This document shows positions 10,354 to 20,586 of a stretch of 64,000 bases of DNA, piece by piece. Source of the stretch: Lenzites betulinus. Its lineage: Eukaryota; Basidiomycota; Agaricomycetes; Polyporales; Polyporaceae. The translations under genes were made by a program, and so were the position numbers. Within the stretch, counting starts at the first letter, position 1, and each line of letters starts with the position of its first letter. The DNA is taken from positions 1,054,001 through 1,118,000 of the forward strand of contig JABYQU010000003.1 of the NCBI GenBank assembly GCA_022264855.1. The letters are read 5' to 3'. The notes beneath the pieces are model-generated. The model was not told the origin of the DNA, did not search any database, and saw only the letters and a list, made by a program, of their open reading frames with translations.

Positions 10354-11780
10354 ATGTCCCCGACGATACCCTTGAAGAACTCGCAGTTCAATCTCGACAT
10401 CTCCGGCGTCGCTGGTTTCTTCGGAGGAGATGTCGCCGTCACTGCGATGGCGACCGTCCACATCTATCAGGGGAGGAAGTGGCTGGGGTGGTACAATTCG
10501 CCGGGCAGTTACGAGATCGCCAAGCGTTACGGCCAGCTGGGGCGATCGCGATTCTGGGACGGTCTTTACCCAGGGATCAACGTCGATCCCGCTGTGCTCT
10601 TCGAGCTTGACGGCATGCCAGGGCCTAAGTATCGCGGAGTGCAGTCTGGTACCATTATCTCGAAGACGGGCCACCTCGCCCACCTATTCCTGCAGGAGTG
10701 TAAGGACACCTCGAGACATCACCCCATCCTCCGAGTACCACAGGGCCGGAAGACCACGCCCATCACCGTGACTGTCGCTGAGCTGCATCATACGCCCGAC
10801 ATTGAGGAACATCCTCGCCTCTTCCGCAACGCCACTAGCCCACTTGCCAGTCTACCTATCATGGCCTCGATTGCTACCTGCGTCGCCTGCCTGGTCTACC
10901 ACGACTGGTTCTGCTTCTCTATGATCCTCCTCGGGATGATCAGCAGCGGCGTCTCGTGCTTTGTCATCGGAACCGGCGTATTCACCTTCACCCACCCAAA
11001 CCATGCCAGCGGCGCGCCGGCGGGGGACGGCGTCCTGATCGCCGAGGACAAGATAGTCGTCCTGAAGGGAGCGGAGGGTGCTGTGACGCCAATCACGAGG
11101 GGACGCTTCTCGCTCAAGTTCACGAGCGAGCCCGAGTACCACAATATCGGGGGGTGCTCGATGCTGCTCACCGCCCAGTTCCTAGCCCAGCTGCTGCTCG
11201 TTCCTCAGGGCGAGATCTTCGGCCAGATCATGTTCCTCTGCTCCCTCGCCGTCTCTTGGGGCTACAACTCATACCTCTCCTCGCTGGATCGGGAGAGCTT
11301 TCAGCGCCGGATTCTCATGGAGCAGGTCCTGCGGAACCCTGTCAAGCGCAAGTACGAATTCGGCACTAGGACCGCGATGGCTGTCTTTGTGCTTCTTGTC
11401 CTCTCTCCGGCCGACGCGGATTCTCTGAGGAAAATCCTGGACGATCTCCTACCCAACGAGACAAAGGTCTGGAGGATTTGGAAAACGGAGGTCATCGAGA
11501 AGGTCAGCAGCTCAAAACATACGGCGGACGCCCCTCGCGACTTGAGGACGTCGCTGTTCGACTACCAGGCCGATCACAACCTGAGCAAGAACGATCTGAA
11601 GTTGCTTCACACGTTGTATGACGACGCTCGTGCAGCATTCGATCAGTACTATGAGTGAGTCAGCTCTTACAGCCTGGCATGCTTGAGCTAATTTGGTATT
11701 TGTGATGTAGTCGGTCGTTTGACGCCAGTACGTTCGAACGCAGTACTAGGCCTTCTTCCTTCAGTGTTTCCAAGGTCTAA
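10354..11780 (+). CDS. Array copy 5: unnamed fungal membrane-protein family, with predicted 3' tail exon
   Basis: The main exon 10354-11658 encodes 434 residues from MSPTIPLKN. It has DISGVAGFFGGDV, GRKWLGWYNSPGSYEIAKRY, RFWDGLYPG, VDPA and GPKY, two hydrophobic hairpins around PAGDGVL and RGRFSLKF, LLLVPQGEIFGQ, GYNSYLSSLDRE, FGTRTAMAVF and LDDLLPNETKVW. The stop TGA (11656) is embedded in a consensus donor (GTGAGT). Splicing 11655-11710, with branch-like GCTAAT and acceptor GATGTAG, gives a 23-residue Ser-rich tail ending at TAA 11778-11780, total 456 residues. The intron sits at the same relative place and phase as in copies 3 and 4. Role unknown; a multi-pass membrane protein is inferred. 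Confidence 0.78.
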
Positions 11781-12469
11781 CGTTGGTCATCTACAGTTGT
11801 CAAGGATTGATTCGGCTCTAGCGAGCTCTGCTGTGCCTTAGAGCCCTTGCATACTCTCAAGCCTTCGCCGTGAGTGGCATGCTGCTCATCTACGAGTGTC
11901 TTGTAACTCAGACGTCAGGCTTAGGTTCGGATTATCGTTGTCTTACTAACTGCATTCCTTGCTGTCCTCAGGCTCATCTCGCTATCCTGTACCTGGAACT
12001 CTAGTGGTCGAGTCGTCTCAGTCCGCCGCACCCTTCTCCACCTTACTGCTTCTCAGAAAACAGACCTAGACACATAACGATCTCATGCTACACGATCTCC
12101 TTTCTTGGAATACCTACATGTACCTACGGATCTACCACCACTGCCCCATTGTCATTGTATCCACGCACCAGTCAATCACGATCTCATGCTATCGGTGTAC
12201 TCGTACTTTCCAGCCATCAAAATTCACATACGTTTGCAAAATATAGAGAAACGGGAGTACTTATGAGCTGAAAATTTGGACCGGCTGTGTCAACTGAGCA
12301 TGCCATTCACCAAGCAGTGGTTGTTCATCAAGACACATGAGTTGAGGTCGGGGACTACAACCGTTTGAACGCGGCGCAGGTGACGCGTGCTGTCACGAAT
12401 GAATCGCGTCGCGTCAAAGAGGCGCCCAACACACTCACCTCTCGCCTGTACGACCGCCGACGCCTCACC
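11781..12469. other. Intergenic, end of array
   Basis: No supported gene. Contains the copy 5 3' flank and the promoter of the ING gene. Open frames are short and without recognisable motifs. Confidence 0.5.
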
Positions 12470-14204
12470 ATGTCCACTCGTAAACACAAACGTCGGCGCA
12501 TCGACACCGATGCGGAACGCCTTTTTGACGACATCGAAGTGTCGCCACAACAAGCTGCGAGTGAACCAGCCGAGAAGGAGCCCACACCAGCAGAGGAAGA
12601 GGAGGGATCCCAGCCGGAGGTCGAGGGAGATGCCGAGGCGTCTGCGAAGGAACGAGAAGTATGGGATGCGTTCAGGGAGGAGCATTACGAATGTGCGTGC
12701 CGGCACGCCCGCATTTACTAGCAGATGACCCATGGTACCCTCCCCTAGTGCTCGAACAGCTACCGCTGTCGCTCCACCGCGCGTTCACGCTCATCCAAGA
12801 GCTAGACCAGCAGGCGCAAAGTGAGTCCATGGTCTTTCGCTTGGCTCACGCGTGTCTTGACATATGCAAGGCAACATCATACACATCGCGCCCGCGGTGC
12901 TCAAGTATGTCTCCCTGCGCAAAGCTTTAGCCGGTGCGGCACCGGCCAAGAGTGGTCTACCACAAGACTCAAGCGCACCCGGTGTGGCTGCTAGTGGGCA
13001 GGTGAACGGAACTAGCAACGCCCCCAAGACGAACGGCAAGCCTGTGAATGGCGACGCCTCCTCGAGTGTTGCGCCAAAGCCGGCGATGCCCAATAAACGG
13101 CAGACCCCTCCCTCCGCCTCCACTTCATTGGCGTCCGTCGTGGAAAGCTCGACCTCGACTCGCGAGCTGCTCGTGCACATCGCGCAGTCTTCCGAAGGGG
13201 TAACAAGGGCATGCGCGGAGAAAGTGTATCTCGCCCAGCACGCGTACGACCTCGTACGTGTTGTGCCCTCTTCTCCGGACCCCGTTGTGCGCCCTCTGAC
13301 GATGCGCCACCCTCCAGGTCGACAGATACATTCGCGACCTCGACCGCGCGATCAAGGAGCAGGAAGCCTCCATCTCCCTCGGGCTCCGCCCCGGGACGCA
13401 CCCCGCGTCCATCATCCTTCCCGAGGTAGTCCCCCCTCAGAGCACTCGTGCGCGGGCTGTGGTGACTCCCCCTCCCGCCCTTGTAGAACCCCCCATAATA
13501 ATCTCGTCGCCCGCACCGATCCCCGTGGAGGCAGCGGAGGATCCCATGGAGGTCGTCGTGGAGCCCGACGAAGGGGTCATAGACGTAGAGGAAGTCGCCG
13601 AGGAAGAACCACAGCCTGAGGCACCCGAATCGGAGGCACCAGTCCCAGAAGAGGACCTCCCCCCTCCTAGCCCCACAAAAGACCGGAAGAAAGGCAAGAA
13701 GCGCAAGAAGGGCACCCGGCGGTCAGGACGTGTAGCTGAAGACCCGGCCGGGGAGGACCAATCGGAACCGGTGGAAGACGTCGTGGTGTCCCGCGAGCCA
13801 CCTGTGCAGCCTACCCTCACTCTGCGGATTCCCGCCCAGATGCTTGCGCAGGCTACGGTGGACGCAGACGATCTGCCGCCCGATCCGAGCGAGCCTCGGT
13901 ACTGCTTCTGCCATCAGGTCTCTTTCGGCGACGTACGTTTGACCTTGACCCAGCATCGTGAACGGCTATTGATGTATCCAACACAGATGATTGCATGCGA
14001 CAATAAAGGTTGCGTTCGTGAATGGGTCAGTGTGCAGTATTGACACATTGCCCGATTTTCACTGACGATAGACTCTCTCTCGTTCAGTTCCACATCGGTT
14101 GTGTCGGCCTCACGAGGATACCCAAGGGCAACTGGTATTGTCGGGAGTGTGCCGCTGGGCGCAAGCGGCCGAAGGCACGGAAGACACCGAAGAAGGCTCG
14201 GTAG
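12470..14204 (+). CDS. ING-family PHD-finger chromatin protein
   Basis: Reader subunit of a histone acetyltransferase or deacetylase complex; the ING PHD finger binds H3K4me3. Exons 12470-12692, 12749-12820, 12871-13253, 13318-13932, 13987-14025 and 14088-14204 join in frame to 482 residues. The ING N-terminal helix domain is clear (LLEQLPLSLHRAFTLIQELD, then AQHAYDLVDRYIRDLD). It is followed by a long acidic and Pro-rich linker with a basic KKGKKRKKG patch. The C-terminal PHD finger reads YCFCHQVSFGDMIACDN, then REWFHIGCVGL and GNWYCREC, with the full C4HC3 set. The start has a good CACCATG context. It could be the Yng2, Yng1 or Pho23 orthologue; I cannot choose between them. The 3' end is convergent with NUF2, 179 bp away. 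Confidence 0.9.
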
Positions 14205-14383
14205 TCGTTCGCTGGGTGGTCCGTACATATGGGTTTACTTCTTACGATGGTTAGCATATTTTGGTATACATGTACAACAATATGGGTATGAGCGTATAGG
14301 TATACATCAGTAATGTAACAGTAAAGTAATAGCATGAACGCATCTCCGACAGGCATCCCAGATGTTCACGAGTGCACCGGGGC

Positions 14384-16162
14384 TTACATGCTCCTCACCA
14401 CCTGCATCCCCAGTTTGTTTGCAAGTATCTCCATGTATAACTCTGTTGTCCGTCATTGTCAGCGCATACAGCCACCTACACAGGACCGCAACACACCTGT
14501 CTCGTGCCGCAGCTGCCAGTACTCCGCAAGGAGCTCGCTCAGTTCGGCCTGACTCGTTTTCATATGCTCAGCCATCTTCATGTGCCACATGCGTCAGTGT
14601 CATGTCCTCAGTGTCGCGGAGAAACAGCTATCCTACCTGGCGCTCGATGTCGTTGGCCTCCGCGCGGAGCTCCTCCACTTGACGATCGTTGTCACGCCGC
14701 TCGACGGACATCTCCTCGTACTCGCGCTGCAGCCGTTCGAGGGTCTGCTGGCTCGCGAGGCGCTTGTCTTCCGCATGCCGCTGTGCACGCTCCAGCTTTT
14801 CCTGCGCGTTCGAGTATTGCTTGTGCACGCGCTGTACGTGACACGCGGTGAGTATCTCGCGGACCCTGAACAGATGGGAAGGCGCTCACGTCGCGTCGCA
14901 TGAGTAGCTCTGCACGCTCGCCCTTCTTGCTGTCGAGCGTGTCCTTGAGGTCGGCGAGCTCTTTCTGCGCCGCGTCGAGCGTCCGCACCTCCTTCTCGAT
15001 CACCTGCAGTTGCTCCACACACGAGCGAACTTCCTGTGCACGAACGCCGTGTCAGCAGGCCTCGCAGCGCACAAATCTGGCAGTGTACCTTCTCGATGTT
15101 GAGCAGGGCGGCGATCTTCGTCTGCAGGTCGCGCGTCTTCGCCTCGTTCGTAGTCACCGCGCGCTTCTCTTCGGCCGCGGTGAGGCCCATCGTGGAGATA
15201 TTGCGCTTGATGCGTTCCGGCGACTGCACGATGCGCGAGCGGGTGCGGTTGATGTTCTCCGTGGACGTCGCCATCTCGGTGACCACTTTTTCCTGCCGCG
15301 GAGGGTGAGCGGCCGGCCGCGGGAGCGGGCCTGCGTGCGCACCTTCTCGGCAACGAGCCCGGCCTTCTGCTGCTTAGAGCTCTCGATGTCCTGCAACAGG
15401 CCCATCTGACGGTCCTTGTACGAGATGACCTGTTCCATCAGGGCCACGTTCTCGAGCCTTAGCGCCTCGCACTTAGGCTCGTCTTCCTCGCGTTTGACCC
15501 TTTCCCCGCGCGTCAGCGACGCGTAGCGCGCGATAGTAGGGGCGCAGCTTACTTGAACTCTGACATTTTCTGTTCGAGGTCTTCTGTCTCCTCAAGGACT
15601 GCCTGGCGCTCCTTGACGACCGCGGTGGACTGGTTGCGGAGACGGTGGATGAAGGCCTCGCTCTGCTCTGTGAACTTGATGAAGTTTATGAAGGCGGAGA
15701 AGACGGCGCGCGTGCGGTCGGGCTCGGGGAAGTAGAGATCTTTTGCGCTGAAGTCCTCAATCTTCGCAGCGTGCGCAAGCCTCTGACTACGCGCCAAATT
15801 AGTCGGAGGCACAATGTCGACATATACGATGCGATACACACATGTGGTACAGGAGGAGGTTGTGGGCGAGTGCCTGAGAGAACATGTCCTGTGTAAAACG
15901 TAAGGACGCGTTTAGACGCGACATCGCCACACGGTGCATGGCGTACGGGGTTCTCCATCGTGGCAAGAGCCTGTTCTAGGGGTTCTTGGAGAGTGTCGAG
16001 GGTGATGCCGGTGAGCTGTTCGAGACAGGCGCTGTATACGCCGAGGACGAAGTCGGAGGTGGGGCGGGCAACCTGTTCTGGGCTGACCGAGTAGCCCCAG
16101 CCTGTGAAGGCATCGACAACCTCTGAGACGGGCAGAGAGGGAAACCAGAACTTGCTGGTCAT
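14384..16162 (-). CDS. NUF2: Kinetochore protein Nuf2 (NDC80 complex)
   Basis: Subunit of the NDC80 complex, which links kinetochores to spindle microtubules. Nine exons: 16162-15947, 15888-15842, 15786-15553, 15499-15343, 15292-15089, 15033-14890, 14831-14637, 14575-14497 and 14442-14384. They sum to 1335 nt and 444 residues, a normal Nuf2 length. The N-terminal calponin-homology-like domain starts FWFPSLPVSEVVDAF and contains DLYFPEPDRTR and FINFIKFTEQ. The rest is Glu/Lys/Gln-rich coiled coil. The C terminus has the conserved LRHETELYMEILANKL. Exon 2 is only 47 nt. Divergent from the RecQ gene with 223 bp between the starts. Confidence 0.93.
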
Positions 16163-16385
16163 GGCGGGCGGGGACGAGGAGGGGCGGGTGGCGGGGCGGG
16201 CGTTGTTGAACGAGGCGCGGCGGTCACATGACGGGGAGCCCGGAACGCGTCGCGCGTATTGGCCACTCGCGACGAGCCGGAGTGTCTCTTGCCCTTTGGC
16301 GGACTGTCCTCTATCCATCCTCATCCCTTTCTTCTCCCGCGGGCCTCTTTCCCCAATCCACGGGCCTCTCTTTCGTCCCCCCACC

Positions 16386-19300
16386 ATGGCCGCCCGTCCC
16401 AAGAACAACCTCGACGAGCTCAAACGCGCCCGTTCCGCCATCCCCCCATTGTCCACCCCGGCGCCCTCCACCCCCCGCTCTGCTGCCGGCAAGGTTCGTC
16501 CAGTGGCTCGTTCATCGTCTTGAGCTCACACGCTCGGGTACAGTCCAAGTTCAAACCCACCGTAACAATCCCCTCCTCCACCCCGTCCACCGTCACAGGT
16601 GCGCGCTACTTCCCGCATTCTCATTAATAATGTCGTTCACCATCACCCAGTTCGCAAGCTGCCTCCTTTCTCTACCCCAAACCTCAGCAAACCAAAGACC
16701 CCGCTGTTTGCGCCCGTTAGCACCTCCACCGGCGACAACAGCTTCTCTAGTATCATCAGCATCTCTTCGACCGATACCACTCCTTTGCGCCCCTCCACCT
16801 CGAGCGTCCCTGCTAAACGCCTTTCTGCCAGCTTCCCGGACGACCTAGTGCCTGAATCCCCGCCGAAACGCCCAAAGACAACTCATTCCGTCGATAAGGA
16901 GAATCGTTTCCACTCCGATCCCTCCGGCAAAGGCAAGGGCAGGGCGCACGAAGTCACGCCCTCCGCTGCCCCCTCGACTACATCCGCGTCTGGCCTCACC
17001 GTGGTCCACAAATCTGGCCCCACTAACTCAATCAGATCGAAGGCAGGCGCCGCCGAGCTCCGTTCGTCGTTCGAAGCCTTGGCCCACGATGCCGATCTCG
17101 AAGAGGTACGTAATCTGCACGCTCTCGTTGCATCCCCACGATCTGAACGCCGCTCCCAGAAATCCGAGGAGGAGCTCCGCGGTGTCATCACCACCGCGCA
17201 AGATCTTATAGAGGGCTGTGACAGACAGGTCGGCGCTGCGCGCGCCGATGCAGGCGAGCCGCGGGACGTCGCGCTCTGCAATCTATTCAAGTAGGTGGCA
17301 TGTTGTCCTCCTTTTCAAACCCAGGCTCACGGTGCGTATAGTGACTACCTGGAGCGACGTTTGGCTAGCGCTCGAGCTTTGCTCAAAGCAATCCAGCGTG
17401 GTGAGAGACCAGCAACAGGGCGGGCCCCCAGTGTGACTAGGCAGGTAAACTCTGCCAGTCAACATGTGTTGGCCCCGATTGTGCCTACCGCACGATTACA
17501 CGTGGAGCAAGCTGGTACGGAGACAGAGGATGAGTATTGGGGGGACGATGTGCCCCTCGACGTTATCGAGGAGCCGCAACCTTCTGCTCCAGCCACCCCT
17601 CCAGCCACTCAACCGCGTGCTCTTGCAACCGTGACCGCTCGGCCCGTACCCGCTGCGCTACCTTCAGTTGCGAATCCTCTTGTGGCTGATCCGCCAGACC
17701 GTCTCACAAAGAAACCGTATTACAAACATGTCATCGACACCCTCAGGAAGGTCTTCGGACTGCAAAATTTCCGGCCACTACAACTCGAAGCCATCTGCGA
17801 TGTGATGGAAGGTCGCGATGTTTTTGTACTCTTCCCCACCGGCAGCGGCAAGAGCTTGACATACCAGCTCCCCGCCGTTTGTTTGGACGGCCTCACCGTG
17901 GTAGTGAGCCCACTCACGTCGCTCATCCACGATCAGTACCGCGCACTCACCGAGCGCGGCGTCGACGTGGAAAAGCTGCTTGGGGAGATGCCCGAGTCGA
18001 AGAAACGCGAGGTGCAGCAGCGCCTCTTCAACGGTGATCTGCCGAAACTGTTATACCTCACCCCCGAGATGCTGCAGATGAGCGGTATGATGGAGAGTAC
18101 CCTGACGAAGCTACGAAACCAGAACAAGTTGCGATGTTTCGTCATCGATGAAGCACATCTGATTACGGACTGGGGTCGATCGTTCCGCGACTCGGTACGT
18201 CTCCGAAATTCCTGTCGCCGCGCACTCGTCGCTGATATTAATCCTTCTCGCAGTACAAGCATCTCAGTCGGCTGCGAGACAACTACCCTGGGGTCCCGAT
18301 CATGGCCCTCACCGCTACCGCCAGTAAGGAGATTCAGCAAGACATCGTCCGGGAGCTCGGCATCACCGTTCGCGCGCCCTACAAGCTGCCCTTCAACAGG
18401 CCCAACTTGGATTACGAAGTCCGCGTCAAGAAGAAGGACTTTGAGAAAGAGATCGCAGCATATATCAAGGAGCATCACCCGGGCGAATCAGGTATCATCT
18501 ACTGCGGGTCACGCAATGGTTGTGAGGAGCTGGCGAAGAGACTTCGCGAGACCCATGGCATCAACGCCAAGCACTTCCATGCGTCTATGGACGCTCGGGA
18601 CAAGTGTCGCGTACAGGAGATGTGGAACGTCGGTGAATTTCAGGTCATTGTCGCAACGGTATGTTTGTATCATGCACATCCACGGACGAAGCTAACACTG
18701 CGATAGGTCGCATTTGGAATGGGCATCGACAAACCCGATGGTGCGCGAACAAGTCCAGCCTCCCTTCCAGTATACTGATCTCCACCCCAGTGCGATTTGT
18801 TATTCATCACAGCCCACCCACGGCTATAAACAGGTAGGCTGCAAGCATGTGCTTACATATTGACATAACCCACGTTTACGTTCTTGAAGGTACTACCAAG
18901 AGACGGGACGCGCAGGGCGCGACGGGAATCTCTCCCATTGTATCCTCTGTGAGTACAATCCACCAACCTGGTGCGTACATCGCCCTTATGATGCCAGATT
19001 TCAACCAGGGCGATTTCGCCAGATCCATGGATCGCATACAAAAGGACGACATCACGGAGATTCAGCGACGCGAGCAACAGGAGGAGCTCCGAGTTGTCAT
19101 GCGCTACTGCAGCAACGACGTTCGCTGCCGACGACAACAGGTGATCACCTTTTTCGGGGACGAGTTCGATCCCGCAGACTGTCACCAGCTCTGCGACAAC
19201 TGCCGCAATTCGACGCCGTACGTTACGGAGGACCACAGCACCGATGCGCAAAACACCATACGTTTGCTCGAAAACATCTCACGGCGCGACGTGCGGGTTA

Positions 19301-20425
19301 CCGCCGTACAACTCGCGTCCGCGCTCAAGGGCAGCCGGGCGAAAGACCTTGTGGAGAAAGGCATCACCGACGTCGAGTCCTATGGCGCGTGTAGCCACCT
19401 AACGAAGAACATCATCGACCGCCTCATCGACGAGATGTTCCACGCCGGCATCCTCAAATCCGAGATTGTAGTGAACCAGTTCAGCGGGTACTCCCAAGCG
19501 TACCTCGCGGTAAGTCCCCCCACAATCCGGTAAACAGCCCCAGCTGACCTCGCGCGGCGCACAGCTCGACAAGTCCCGAGCAGACCGACTCCGTACCGAG
19601 AAGTTCGAGATCACCTTCCGCGTCGCGGCAGGCTCCAAAGCCCCCGGACGCCCGCGCACGAAGCCCAGCAGCAAAGCCGCCCCCGCCGCCGCGGGCTACG
19701 ACTCGCCCAGCGCCGGCCCGTCGAAAGCCCCCGCGAGTCGAGCGCGGAACCCTCCCCGCCAGTTCGCCCCGCTCCCCATGGAGCCCGAGATCAGCCTCTA
19801 CCGCGACGAAGAGCCAGACCCCGCGTGGATCGACGACGAAATCGAAGACATCGAGGACGTCGACAGCCCCCCGCCGCCCGCACGACGCATGCCCACGCGC
19901 GCGGCACCCGCTGCCGCGCAGTCGATGACGGAGGGGTACGACTCGGACATCGAGGAGATCAACGCGCCGCCGTACCGTGTCACCCTCATCGAGCAGAAAG
20001 ACGTCTCGGGCGCGAGCCGCGCCACCGCCGTGGAGGACCTGGAGACGCAGTGCTACGAAGAGCTGGTTGCGCTGCGAGACGAGGTGCGCTTATTGCGTCA
20101 ACATCGGCCTGATTCCTCTATCACCATGGCGCGTTGCTGACTTGAGGTGTGCCTTCTAGCTCATACGGGAAGACGAGGACGGCAACAGGCTGGAAGATCT
20201 GCTCAAGGACGAGACACTCCAGCTCCTCGCCTTGATGCCGCCCAACGGTGAGTATGCCGTCATCTCGTATGCGGGCTCGTCCTGATATACGGCGGATCAC
20301 TAGACATGCAGTCTTTGCGTACTGTTCTCGAGATGGAGAACATCGACGTTGATGATCTCAAGCAGCACAAGAAGAGTGTCCTCAACGTCTGCATTCAGTA
20401 CCACATGCTCAGGCGGGGAAAGTAG
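16386..20425 (+). CDS. RecQ-family DNA helicase (BLM/Sgs1-like)
   Basis: ATP-dependent 3'-5' DNA helicase acting in recombination and replication-fork repair in the nucleus. Thirteen exons from 16386 (CACCATGG context) to TAG at 20423-20425 join in frame to 1127 residues. The N-terminal ~400 residues are low complexity and charged. The helicase core has FRPLQLEAI, Walker A FPTGSGKS, DEAH box (VIDEAHLITDWG), ALTATAS, GIIYCGSR, FGMGIDKPD and QETGRAGRDG. An RQC-type zinc part follows (RYCSNDVRCRR, then CHQLCDNC) with a winged-helix-like segment. The C terminus is acidic with a short helical end (LRTVLEMENIDVDDLKQHKK). I see no standard HRDC signature; the last helical part could be a diverged one. 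Of the RecQ subtypes, Sgs1/BLM is most likely. Confidence 0.93.
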
Positions 20426-20586
20426 ATCGCTCGAGCCCGTGCAGCAAGTTACAACACTTTCCATATATTCTGCAGGATATAATAGAACAGCTAGAAGTGT
20501 ACACACATTAAAGTTAATATGTAGGCTAATGCGAGCTCTAGATTGGTTTGCTGCATGATAGAGAAGGATTCCGTTGCTCCCGCCCA

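Noticed and set aside
12693..12724. 32-bp intron in the ING gene
   Set aside because: Too short; using the acceptor at 12748 gives a 56-bp intron and restores the conserved LLEQLPLSLHR sequence.
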